Part shown: in pieces, positions 8,652-16,857 of the stretch
How positions within the stretch are numbered: the stretch's first letter is position 1
Layout of the letters: every line of letters begins with the position of its first letter
Assembly: GCF_001544015.1 (NCBI RefSeq)
Contig: NZ_AP014924.1
Span: 3,224,001 to 3,288,000, forward strand
Direction of reading: 5' to 3'
Origin: Limnochorda pilosa
GTDB taxonomy: Bacteria > Bacillota > Limnochordia > Limnochordales > Limnochordaceae
Length of the DNA stretch: 64,000 bases
Made by a program: the position numbers and the translations under genes
The notes under the pieces: generated by a model
What the model was told of the DNA's origin: nothing
Database searches by the model: none
What the model saw: only the letters and a program-made list of their open reading frames with translations

Positions 8652-9848
8652 TCAGGAGGAGACGACCTCCAGCGTGACGGTGAGCGGCGGCCGCGTGTTC
8701 CAGGTGTCCTCCCGGGCCCGGGCGATGACTTCCACGGGCTTGCCCGCCTGCTTGACGGCAATGATCACGTCCAGGAACTCGTCGGCCTTGGCCACCTGAC
8801 CCACCAGCCCCTGCTCATCGGTCATCATGCCGTCCTGGATCGCCTGCTCGTTCACGTCCCAGAGGAGCTGGAGGAGTTCGCTCTCCACCGCTTCGGGGTC
8901 GGAGCCGTCCACGGTCCGGCGGGCGATCACCTGGTTCCGGGTGTAGACCCTGGCCTCAGGGATCAGCTCGAACCCCACCAGGAGCGGCTCGCCGGCGAAG
9001 GTGTTGTTGACCGCCCGGATGCGGGCCACCCACCGGCCGCCCTTGGACGCCATCTCCTGAGCGGTGTAGTAGAAGACGTCCTGGGACTCGAAGACCAGCG
9101 CCGGCTTCTCGTCGGGCAGGTCCAGGCGGCTGCGCACCCGCTTCTCCTCCTCGTCCAGGAAGGCGAGCAGCCGCTTTTGCACCTGTTCCACGGGCACGGA
9201 GGCATCCAACACCGTGGCGCCCACCAGCTCGTCGGCCCGATACGCGAGCTTCCCCGAGCGCATGGCATAGGCGAGCTGCAGGTACTCCTGGGTGAGGGTG
9301 GCCACCTGCTCCTGCAGGCGGTCCCGGGTGGCCTGCAACTCGTCCACGTGGCCCTGCAGGTCCTTCCCGATGCGGGTCAGGTTCTTCACCCGCTCCTCCT
9401 GGAAGGCCAGCGAGCGCTGGGCCTCGTCCAGCTGGGTGCGGGCGTTGGCGAGCTGGTCCACGGCCGACTGCAGCTCCGCCTTGGCCGCGTCCATCTCCTT
9501 CACCGCCTGGTTCCGCTCGCTCAGGGTGGCGGCCAGCCTCTCCTGCTGGGCGGAAAGCTCCCCTTCCACCATCTGGAGCCGATCGCGGGTCGTGGTCAGC
9601 GCCTGCTGGATCTCGCTCATCCGGAAGAGGGCCGTGCGCACGTCGGCCGAGGCCAAGGAGAGCAGGCCCACGGAGGCGGCGGTGATCACCACGCCCGTGA
9701 GGATGGTGATGATGATGGAGGTGTGGCGCGGGCGCAGCCCGAAGAGCGTGAGGCGCCGCTTGCCCACCCGGAGCCCGATCCGGTCCCCCAGGTAGGCGAT
9801 CGCCCCTCCCATGATCACCAAGGTCACGATGAGCCGCCACCCGTGCAT
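8652..9848 (-). CDS. DUF3084 family membrane protein
   Basis: 398 residues. Two membrane segments at about 5-21 and 43-63 flank the basic loop RVGKRRLTLFGLRPRHTS, a hallmark of the DUF3084 family. A long coiled coil runs from about 75 to 190, then a mixed alpha/beta periplasmic domain. The function is unknown. The family occurs in cyanobacteria and diderm Bacillota, usually with envelope genes. Here it follows lptF by 106 bases and reads in the same direction as the LPS operon, with a very strong AAGGAGGTGA ribosome site. Helices projecting into the periplasm would suit a bridge or regulator of LPS transport, which is inference only. Confidence 0.85.
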   Translation of the reverse strand: MHGWRLIVTLVIMGGAIAYLGDRIGLRVGKRRLTLFGLRPRHTSIIITILTGVVITAASVGLLSLASADVRTALFRMSEIQQALTTTRDRLQMVEGELSAQQERLAATLSERNQAVKEMDAAKAELQSAVDQLANARTQLDEAQRSLAFQEERVKNLTRIGKDLQGHVDELQATRDRLQEQVATLTQEYLQLAYAMRSGKLAYRADELVGATVLDASVPVEQVQKRLLAFLDEEEKRVRSRLDLPDEKPALVFESQDVFYYTAQEMASKGGRWVARIRAVNNTFAGEPLLVGFELIPEARVYTRNQVIARRTVDGSDPEAVESELLQLLWDVNEQAIQDGMMTDEQGLVGQVAKADEFLDVIIAVKQAGKPVEVIARAREDTWNTRPPLTVTLEVVSS

Positions 9849-9954
9849 GCCCGCTCACCTCCTTCCAGCCCTTCCGCCTCGGCCGCTGCCGGGGAGCCCG
9901 ACGCGCGCCGTCACGCCGCCATGGAATCCCGGCCCGCTGGCCGCCCATTGGGCC

Positions 9955-11043
9955 TCAGCGGTCCAGGCGGATCCACAGGAACCCGCCCACGGCCAGCCCC
10001 AGCAGGTTCTGGACCCAGGCGCCCAGCTCCGGCGGCAAGCCGCCGGACTTGCCCAGGGCGGTTCCAAGGGTCATGACTACATAATAGATGAAGATGATCC
10101 CCACCGAAAGCCCGAAGCCCACCGAGGTGGCGCTGCGATGGGACTGGATGCCAAGCCCCGCCCCCAGGAGCGCGAAGACGAAGCTGGCGAAGGGCAGGGC
10201 CAGCTTCAGGTTCCACTCCACCCGCTCGGTCCGGGCCTCCACCCCCTGTCCCCGCAGGGCCAGGATCCGGGCGCCCAGCTCGCGCAGGCCCATCTGGGCA
10301 GGGGGCCTGTTCAGCTCGCTCACCTGCCCTGGCCGGTAGGGGATGGCCGCCGGCCGGCGCCCGCCCTCGAAGGCGATCCGCACGGCCTGGCCGTCCGCGC
10401 CGAAGCGGTAGCTCTCCCCGTCCTCCATCTGCCACTCGTTTCCGGCCCAGACCACCTGGCGGGCATAGGTGGTCTCCACCGGCCGGCCCTGGTCGAGGCG
10501 GATCATGGTCACGTCGTTCATGGTCTGGGCCGCGGGGTAGTACCGGGCGGCGTAAAGGAACCAGGCCAAACGGCCCCCCTGGAACTGCTGGAGGGTCACG
10601 TTCCGCCGGTCGACGGGCAGGGTGCGCCCCCGCACCTGCTCCACCATCACCCGCTCCCGCTGGATGTTGGCCCACGGTGCGACCCACTCGTTCATCCCGG
10701 CGGCCAGCAGGGCGAGGCTGAGGCCCAGGAGAAGGACGGGGCGGGTCACCCGGCGGAGGCTGTACCCGCCCGCCTGGAGGGCGACCACCTCCGAGTTGGC
10801 CGAAAGGCGCGAGAGGGTCAGGAGGCTCCCCACCATGATGCCCATGGGCAGCGTCCAGACCAGGATCTGGGGGATGCCCAGGAGGAAGACCCGCAGCAAA
10901 GCCTCCACGGGGGCCCTCAGCTCCGCGGCCAGGTTGGCCAGGTTCACCATCTCGCTGGCCAGGAAGAGGCTGGTGAAGGCGCCGAATCCGAAGATCACGG
11001 GGCCTGCCAGCTCCTTGAGCACGAACCGGTCCAGGGCTCTCAC
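9955..11043 (-). CDS. LptF/LptG-family LPS transport permease
   Basis: 362 residues. It has the family plan: three N-terminal membrane helices within about 1-120 (LGIPQILVWTLPMGIMVGSL, then LSRLSANSEVVALQAGG), a large periplasmic beta-jellyroll, and three C-terminal helices from about 270. With LptB it extracts LPS from the inner membrane and passes it to the periplasmic bridge. It starts with GTG inside the lptB stop codon (GTGA overlap), so the two are translationally coupled. Only one LptF/G gene is visible; it may act as a homodimer or pair with an off-window partner. No lptA, lptC or lptD is in the window. Confidence 0.92.
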   Translation of the reverse strand: MRALDRFVLKELAGPVIFGFGAFTSLFLASEMVNLANLAAELRAPVEALLRVFLLGIPQILVWTLPMGIMVGSLLTLSRLSANSEVVALQAGGYSLRRVTRPVLLLGLSLALLAAGMNEWVAPWANIQRERVMVEQVRGRTLPVDRRNVTLQQFQGGRLAWFLYAARYYPAAQTMNDVTMIRLDQGRPVETTYARQVVWAGNEWQMEDGESYRFGADGQAVRIAFEGGRRPAAIPYRPGQVSELNRPPAQMGLRELGARILALRGQGVEARTERVEWNLKLALPFASFVFALLGAGLGIQSHRSATSVGFGLSVGIIFIYYVVMTLGTALGKSGGLPPELGAWVQNLLGLAVGGFLWIRLDR

Positions 11044-11759
11044 AGCCGGAACCGCTCCCCCAGGTAGAATCGGCGGGCCTCAGGGCTCTCCAGGAGCTCG
11101 GCCGCCCCGCCCGCCACCAGCACCCGGCCCTGGTGCATGATGTAGGCCCGCTGGGTGATGGTGAGCGTCTCGCGCACGTTGTGGTCGGTGATGAGCACCC
11201 CGATCCCTCGCTCCCGCAACCGACCGATCAGCTCCTGCAGCTCGGCCACCGCGATGGGGTCCACGCCTGCGAAGGGCTCGTCCAGGAGCAGGTAGCGGGG
11301 CTCCCCCGCGAGGGCCCGGGCCACCTCGCACCGGCGCCGCTCGCCCCCGGAGAGCACCCCGGCCTCCTGAGACCGCAAGGCCACCAGGTCGAAGCCCTCC
11401 AGGAGCTCCTCCACCCGCTCCTCGCGCGCTTGCCGCGAGAGGGGGAGCCTTTCCAGGATCAGCGCGAGGTTCTGCTCCACCGTGAGCCGCCGGAAGATGG
11501 AAGGCTCCTGGGCCAGGTACCCGATGCCCAGGCGGGCCCGCCGGTGGACAGGGAGCCCGGAGATCTCCTCGCCGTCCAGGAAGACCTGACCCGCCTCAGC
11601 CCGCACCAGCCCCAGGATCATGTAGAAAGTGGTGGTCTTCCCGGCCCCGTTGGGCCCCAGCAAGCCCACCACCTCGCCGGGGTCCACCCGCAGGTTGACC
11701 GACTGGACCACCGCCCGGCCCCGATAGTGCTTCACCAGCCCGTGCGCCTCGAGGCTCAT
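11040..11759 (-). CDS. lptB: LPS export ABC transporter ATPase LptB
   Basis: 239 residues, the usual LptB length. Walker A GPNGAGKT is at about 35-42, the LptB-typical YLAQEPSIFRRLTVEQN region at about 81-97, signature LSGGE at 136-140, Walker B LLLDEP at 157-162, and the switch His in TDHNVRET near 193. It hydrolyses ATP to power lifting of LPS out of the inner membrane. Its ATG overlaps the stop of the upstream epimerase gene (ATGA), and its stop overlaps the lptF start. Confidence 0.95.
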   Translation of the reverse strand: MSLEAHGLVKHYRGRAVVQSVNLRVDPGEVVGLLGPNGAGKTTTFYMILGLVRAEAGQVFLDGEEISGLPVHRRARLGIGYLAQEPSIFRRLTVEQNLALILERLPLSRQAREERVEELLEGFDLVALRSQEAGVLSGGERRRCEVARALAGEPRYLLLDEPFAGVDPIAVAELQELIGRLRERGIGVLITDHNVRETLTITQRAYIMHQGRVLVAGGAAELLESPEARRFYLGERFRL

Positions 11760-12724
11760 GCCCCCCGCCCCCCCGCCAGCGCGTCCAGCGCCCCTGCCTC
11801 CATGGGGGAACCCGCCTGGGTCCAGGCCAGGGTGCGGGCCAGACCCTCGCGGAGGTCCACCCGGGGGTGCCACCCCAGCACGGTCCCGGCGCGGCCCGGA
11901 TCCAGGGCGCTCCGCTCGATCTCGCCCGGGCGCGCCGGTTCGGTCCGGGGCTGGAGGTCCTGCCGCCCCGCCAGCTCCAGGAGGACCTGGGCCAGCTCCA
12001 GCACGCTCCGCTCCCGGCCCGTCCCTACGTTGAAGAGGCCGCCCGGCCCCTCCAGCGCGGCCAGGTTGGCCCGGGCCACGTCGGTGACGTAGATGAAGTC
12101 GCGGGTCTGGCGCCCGGAGCCGAAGATCCGGGGCGGCTCGCCCTGAGCCAGGCGGGTCGCGAAAGAAGCGACGACGCCCCCTTCCGCCCGGGCTTCCTGA
12201 CCCGGCCCGTAGACGTTCGCGTACCGGAGCACGGTGGTCCTCAGCCCCGCGCCCGCCCCGTACACCCAGCAGTACCCCTCCGCGGCGAGCTTGGAGGCGC
12301 CGTAGGGCGAGAGCGGCTTGCAGGCCGCCTCCTCCGGCAGGGGCAGGCGCTCGGGCTCGCCGTAGACCGCCGCGGAGGACGAGTAGACCAGGTGCTCCAC
12401 CCCGTTCCGCCGGCATGCCTCCAGGAGCACCAGGCTGCCCGCCACGTTCACCGTCAGGTCGCGCAGGGGCTCCCGCACCGCCGCCTGCACGTCCACCTGG
12501 GCCGCCAGGTGGAAGACGGCCTGGGGCCGCACCTGGGCCACCACCTCGTCCACGGCCCCGGCCTCCTCGAGCTGCACCCGGTGGAGGGACACGCCCTGGG
12601 GCACCCGCTCGGGCCGGCCCGCGGAGAGGTCGTCCAGCACCGCCACCTGGTGCCCTGCCTCCAGGAGCAGCCGCACCACGTGCGACCCGATGAAACCTGC
12701 CCCACCCGTCACCAGCGTCCTCAC
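11756..12724 (-). CDS. NAD-dependent sugar-nucleotide epimerase (GalE-like)
   Basis: 322 residues, an extended short-chain dehydrogenase. The NAD-binding motif TGGAGFIGSH is at 6-15, SSSAAVYGEP at about 115-124, and the catalytic pair Y141/K145 sits in YGASK. GFIGSH, RYANVYGPGQ and FNVGTGRE match UDP-glucose or UDP-GlcNAc 4-epimerases. It would supply a sugar nucleotide for LPS core or surface polysaccharide. GTGA overlaps at both ends with the glycosyltransferase and lptB place it inside the LPS operon. The exact substrate cannot be read from sequence. Confidence 0.85.
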   Translation of the reverse strand: MRTLVTGGAGFIGSHVVRLLLEAGHQVAVLDDLSAGRPERVPQGVSLHRVQLEEAGAVDEVVAQVRPQAVFHLAAQVDVQAAVREPLRDLTVNVAGSLVLLEACRRNGVEHLVYSSSAAVYGEPERLPLPEEAACKPLSPYGASKLAAEGYCWVYGAGAGLRTTVLRYANVYGPGQEARAEGGVVASFATRLAQGEPPRIFGSGRQTRDFIYVTDVARANLAALEGPGGLFNVGTGRERSVLELAQVLLELAGRQDLQPRTEPARPGEIERSALDPGRAGTVLGWHPRVDLREGLARTLAWTQAGSPMEAGALDALAGGRGA

Positions 12725-13698
12725 GCCTCGCCCTCCCCTGCTTTCGAGCGATCCGGGGCCGCGTCGCCGGAGGGTACCCGGCTCGCGCCCTTGGCCGCCA
12801 GGCCTTCCCGCAGCCCCTGAACGTACGCGTGCTGGGTGATCAGCCGGGCCAGCACCCGCACCCGGCGGTCACGCCCGGCCGCCTCCGCCTGGCGGAGCCG
12901 CTCCCACGTGCGGGGGTCCTCGGCCCAGCGGGCCAGGAGCCGGTCGAGCCAGAAGGTGAGGCCGAAGAGCTGGGTGGTCGTGCGCACGCCCCAGGTGGGG
13001 TGCTTCCGGAAGAAGAGGACCGCGGTGTGCCCTCGCTCCCTCTCCCGCTGGCATGCCCGGGGGAGGTGGTCCACCCGAAAGGTTTCCTTGAAGTGGTAGC
13101 CGCGCGCGGCAGGGACCGGCTGAGCCACCAGTCCCAGCTGCTTCAGGCGCAGGCCGAGCTCCAGGTCCTCCCAGCCGTACTCCGCGAAGGCCTCGTCGAA
13201 GAGGCCCGCGGCCAGCAGGTGGCGCCGGCCCACGGAGACGTTCCCCGTGGCGAAGAAGGCCATGGAGAGGTCGCCCACGTCGGGCCGGGCCCGTTCCACC
13301 TCGTCCAGGCTGGCCACGTGGATCACAGGACCGTGCCCAATCAGCCGATCACCGGCCGGATCCCGAGCGGCCTGCCGGTGCGCTTCCAGGTGGGCGGCCA
13401 CCAGGCCTTGGCCTGGCACCAGGTCGCTGTCCAGGAAGAGGATGAGCTCGGCGTCCGCGGCGCGGATGCCCCGGTTCCGGGCTGCAGCCGGGCCCCGATG
13501 CTCCTGGCGCAGGCAGCGGAAGGGGAAGGGCGGCTGCAGGTCCGCCAGGCTCTCGGCGGTCCCGTCGGTGGAGCCGTCGTCCACGACCACGACCTCGAAG
13601 GGAACACCCTCCCGGCCCTCCGCCTCCAGGCGGCGGAGCGCTTCGGTGAGGACCTCCCGGCGGTTGTAGGTCGGGATCACCAGGCTGATCTCGGGCAC
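12721..13698 (-). CDS. Family 2 glycosyltransferase
   Basis: 325 residues. The GT-A fold begins at ISLVIPTYNRR, with VVVVDDGSTDGT at about 37-47 and the metal-binding DSD at 90-92 in LFLDSD. An ED-type acid region, AEYGWEDLELGLRLKQLG, is as expected for an inverting GT2. There are no membrane helices, so it acts on the cytoplasmic face. The GTG at 13698 has GGGAGGG about 6 bases upstream. It lies between the LpxB-related gene and the epimerase, so addition of a sugar to the lipid A or core acceptor is likely. The donor and acceptor are unknown. Confidence 0.85.
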   Translation of the reverse strand: MPEISLVIPTYNRREVLTEALRRLEAEGREGVPFEVVVVDDGSTDGTAESLADLQPPFPFRCLRQEHRGPAAARNRGIRAADAELILFLDSDLVPGQGLVAAHLEAHRQAARDPAGDRLIGHGPVIHVASLDEVERARPDVGDLSMAFFATGNVSVGRRHLLAAGLFDEAFAEYGWEDLELGLRLKQLGLVAQPVPAARGYHFKETFRVDHLPRACQRERERGHTAVLFFRKHPTWGVRTTTQLFGLTFWLDRLLARWAEDPRTWERLRQAEAAGRDRRVRVLARLITQHAYVQGLREGLAAKGASRVPSGDAAPDRSKAGEGEA

Positions 13699-13724
13699 CC
13701 GCGCCCTCCCCCTCCCCCGGCTCG

Positions 13725-15038
13725 TCACGGCCGGATCTTCTCTGCAGGGCCGAAAGGCCCCTCGCCGCCGCCGAAGGCGGCCACGATCTGACCCGCCATC
13801 CGCCCCGCCGCGCCGGCGCGGCCCATGACCGCCCGCCCGGCCTCGCTCATGCGCCGGTACGCCGCCGGGTCGGAAGCGATGCGGCAGATCTCCCGGGCCA
13901 CGGCGTCGGGATCGGGCGGCGCCACCACCACCGCCTCGCCCAGAAGGCGCCGCTGGTCCGCCAGGAATGCTTCGGTTGCCTGGATGCCGGGACCGGGAAA
14001 GGTCACCACGGGCTTGCCCAGGCCCGCCGCCTGCTCGTTGGCGGTGCCCGCCAGCCCCACCACCAGGTGGCAGCCGTGCAGCACGCTGCCGAAGAGGCCC
14101 TGGCCCATCCAAAGGAGCGGCCCACCGCGGGCGGCCGATCCGGTCTCGAACCACCGGCCCCCGGCCTCGGCCGCGGGTGCCGCGCCCGGACCCTCCTGGG
14201 GAGGGCCGCCCGCCGCCCGCCAGCCGCCGGAGGCGAGGGCGTCCTGGGCCCGCACCGGGTCCAGCCCGGCGGCCAGAGGCACCAGGAAGCGGGCCGGACC
14301 GGGCCAGCACGCGGCCACCGCCATCGCCACCCGACCCATGACGGCCAGGTTGTCGTACGCGTCCGCGTGGCTTCCGGGCAGGAGCGCCACCACCAGCCCG
14401 TCGGTCGCCGCCTCGGGCAGGGGCCCCGCTTCCAGGGCATCCATCATCAGGTTGCCGGCGTACCGGGCGGGCACGCCCGCATCGGCCAGCGCCCGGGCGC
14501 TCTCGGGGTCGCGGGCGAAGACCAGACGCGCCCGCCGCATGAGCCGGCGCTCCGCACGGCCGAAACCCCGGATGCGCTCGCTCTTGGCCGTGCTCACGAA
14601 GACCGTCGGGCGCCGGGCCAGCAGGATCCCCGCGGCCAGCGGCACCACGTCGCCCACGGCGAGCACCCAGTCGGCCTGCCGGCCCAGCCCCCGCACGCTT
14701 CGGGCCTGCCGGGCGGCCAGGCCCAGAAGGCCCGCCCGCAGGTCCTTCCAGAGCCCGCCGCTGCCCTCCAGGAGGAACCCGCCGGACGGCATCGCGGCCT
14801 GCACCCCCACCACCTTCCACGGCCGGCCGCCCCGCTCCTCCGCGGCCGCCCCAAGGGGCTCCGGCACCGCCCGGCGCCCCGGCTCCGATGCGGTCCAGGC
14901 GAGGCCCTCGCCCACCAGGGGGAAGGCCCAGACCTCCAGGGCCACCCCCACCTCCGCGGCTCGCGCCTGGAGGGCGGAGACGAGGGTTCGGGCCAGCAGG
15001 TCCTCCCCATGACCGTTGGAGAGGACCAGAAGCCGCAT
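13725..15038 (-). CDS. Lipid-A-disaccharide synthase-related protein
   Basis: 437 residues. It opens with LLVLSNGHGEDLLA, the mark of the LpxB-related family found in cyanobacteria and others. A GT-B-like C-terminal half contains VALLPGSHADAYDN and LVVGLAGTANEQAAGLGKPVV. True LpxB joins UDP-2,3-diacylglucosamine to lipid X; the role of this related family is not established. The ATG at 15038 is taken as start because the alternative TTG 18 bases upstream overlaps the msbA stop. It lies 7 bases after msbA and 26 bases before the GT2 gene in one operon. Confidence 0.8.
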   Translation of the reverse strand: MRLLVLSNGHGEDLLARTLVSALQARAAEVGVALEVWAFPLVGEGLAWTASEPGRRAVPEPLGAAAEERGGRPWKVVGVQAAMPSGGFLLEGSGGLWKDLRAGLLGLAARQARSVRGLGRQADWVLAVGDVVPLAAGILLARRPTVFVSTAKSERIRGFGRAERRLMRRARLVFARDPESARALADAGVPARYAGNLMMDALEAGPLPEAATDGLVVALLPGSHADAYDNLAVMGRVAMAVAACWPGPARFLVPLAAGLDPVRAQDALASGGWRAAGGPPQEGPGAAPAAEAGGRWFETGSAARGGPLLWMGQGLFGSVLHGCHLVVGLAGTANEQAAGLGKPVVTFPGPGIQATEAFLADQRRLLGEAVVVAPPDPDAVAREICRIASDPAAYRRMSEAGRAVMGRAGAAGRMAGQIVAAFGGGEGPFGPAEKIRP

Positions 15039-15045
15039 GGGTCTC

Positions 15046-16857
15046 TCAACGGCCAAGGGTCTGGACCCCTTCCCGGGACTGGGCCTCGAAGAGGCTCCGG
15101 TAGAGACCCCGCCGGTTCATGAGCTCGGCGTGGGTTCCTTCTTCCACCACCCGCCCGCCGTCCACCACCAGGATCCGGTCTGCGGCCACGACGGTGGAGA
15201 GCCGGTGGGCCACCACGAAGCTCGTCCGGTCCCGCATGAGCCGCTCCAACGCTTCCTGCACCAACCGCTCCGAGGGGGCGTCCAGGGAGGAGGTCGCCTC
15301 GTCCAGAATGAGCAGGCGCGGGTCCCGCAGGAGTGCGCGGGCGATCGCGATCCGCTGCCGCTGGCCGCCCGAGAGGGTGGCCCCCCGCTCCCCCACCCTC
15401 GTCTCGTAGCCCTGGGGCAGCTCCATGATGAAATCGTGCGCGTTGGCGGCCCGGGCCGCGGCTTCGATCTCCTCGCGGGTGGCCCCAGAGCGCCCGTAGG
15501 CCAGGTTCTCCAAGACGCTCACCCCAAAGAGCACCGTCTCCTGAGGAACCAGCCCGATGGCCCGGCGCAGGTCCTCGATCGAGAGCTCGCGCACGTCGAT
15601 GCCGTCCACCCGCACCGTCCCCCGGGCAACGTCGTAGAAGCGGGGGATCAGGTTCACCAGGGTCGACTTGCCGGCCCCGCTGGGCCCCACCAGGGCCACC
15701 CGCTGCCCCGGCTCCACCTTCAGGTCGATGCCCCGCAGCACCCACTGGCCCGGCTCGTACGCGAACCAGACGTCCTCGAAGCTCACCCGCCCTTTGCAGC
15801 GGGGCAGCCGCCGGGGGACGGGCGGCTCGGCCACCCGGTCGGGCTCGTCCAGCAGCTCGAAGACCCGCTGGGCTGCCGCGGCCGCCTGCTGGAGCTGGGC
15901 CGAGGTGTGGGAGATGCCGCCCACGGGCCCCAGGACCAGGGCCAGGTAGCCGACGAAGCTCATGAACCCTCCCGCGTCCATGCGGCCGTGGAGGATCTCC
16001 CATCCGCCCACCCAGAGGATGGCCGCGACGCCCACGGCGGTCACCAGCTCCACCACGGGCGTCACCGTCGCCTCGAGCTGTACCGACTTCATCTGGGCCT
16101 CGAAGCCCGCCTCGTTCTCCTGGTCGAAGCGACCCTGGAGGCTCCGCTGGAGGGTAAAGGCCTTGACGACCCGGATCGCCCCCAGCATCTCCTGCAGGGC
16201 CGCGGCGATGCCCGCCATGCGCTCCTGCACCCGGCGGCTGGCCCGGCGGATGCGGCGGCCGTACAGGTCGATGGCCCACCCTGCCAGGGCCAGGATGATC
16301 AGGCTCACCAGGGCCATGCGGGCGTTGAGGTAGATCAGGAAGAAGAGCACCCCCGCCAGGGTCAGGAGCTGGCCGGCCAGGTCGCCGATGGCACGGCCCA
16401 CGCCGGCCTGGATCTGGGCGGCGTCGAAGGTGATCCGGGAGACCAGCTCGCCCGTCCGGTGCCGCTGGTGGAAGTCCAGGGAGAGCTCCTGAAGCTTCTG
16501 GTGTACGGCGCGCCGCAGGTCGGCCACCAGCCGCTGGGCCGTATAACCCAGGAGGTAGCCGCGCCCGTAGCGGAAGAGGCCCCGCACCAGCATCAGGCCC
16601 ACGATCAGGAGGACGAGCTGGGTGATGCGCGTCATGGAGCTGTGGACGCTGAGCACCTCGCGCACGATGCCCTGGCCGAAGATCAGCGGGAGCACGAGCT
16701 CGGTCCCGGAGACGACCAGCATGCAAAGGAGGCCTCCCAGGGCGGCGCGCAGGTGCGGACGGGCGTACTGCAGGAGGCGCAGCGCCACGCTCCGCCGGCC
16801 GGCATCGCTGGGGCGCGTGGCGACCTCGGGTACCGGAGCCGAAGCTGCTGGGCTCAT
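15046..16857 (-). CDS. msbA: MsbA-type lipid A/LPS flippase ABC transporter
   Basis: 603 residues, a fused half-transporter. Six membrane helices lie within about 30-320, then a nucleotide-binding domain with Walker A GPSGAGKST near 395, a Q-loop in GLVPQETVLFG, signature LSGGQRQR, Walker B LLILDEATSSLD and the switch in VAHRLS. It flips newly made core lipid A across the inner membrane. The ATG is preceded by GGAGGTG and overlaps the stop of the LpxB-like gene (ATGA). Type IV exporters are functionally diverse, but the position among lpx genes supports the MsbA role. Confidence 0.88.
   Translation of the reverse strand: MSPAASAPVPEVATRPSDAGRRSVALRLLQYARPHLRAALGGLLCMLVVSGTELVLPLIFGQGIVREVLSVHSSMTRITQLVLLIVGLMLVRGLFRYGRGYLLGYTAQRLVADLRRAVHQKLQELSLDFHQRHRTGELVSRITFDAAQIQAGVGRAIGDLAGQLLTLAGVLFFLIYLNARMALVSLIILALAGWAIDLYGRRIRRASRRVQERMAGIAAALQEMLGAIRVVKAFTLQRSLQGRFDQENEAGFEAQMKSVQLEATVTPVVELVTAVGVAAILWVGGWEILHGRMDAGGFMSFVGYLALVLGPVGGISHTSAQLQQAAAAAQRVFELLDEPDRVAEPPVPRRLPRCKGRVSFEDVWFAYEPGQWVLRGIDLKVEPGQRVALVGPSGAGKSTLVNLIPRFYDVARGTVRVDGIDVRELSIEDLRRAIGLVPQETVLFGVSVLENLAYGRSGATREEIEAAARAANAHDFIMELPQGYETRVGERGATLSGGQRQRIAIARALLRDPRLLILDEATSSLDAPSERLVQEALERLMRDRTSFVVAHRLSTVVAADRILVVDGGRVVEEGTHAELMNRRGLYRSLFEAQSREGVQTLGR

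Noticed and set aside
11760-12416. N-terminal extension of the lptB frame
   Set aside because: It overlaps the epimerase gene and shows no domain. LptB of normal length starts at 11759 with an ATGA overlap.
13700-14820. N-terminal extension of the GT2 glycosyltransferase frame
   Set aside because: The extra 370 codons overlap the LpxB-related gene in another frame, lack any domain, and have a low-complexity Gly/Ala/Arg composition. The GTG at 13698 has a good ribosome site.
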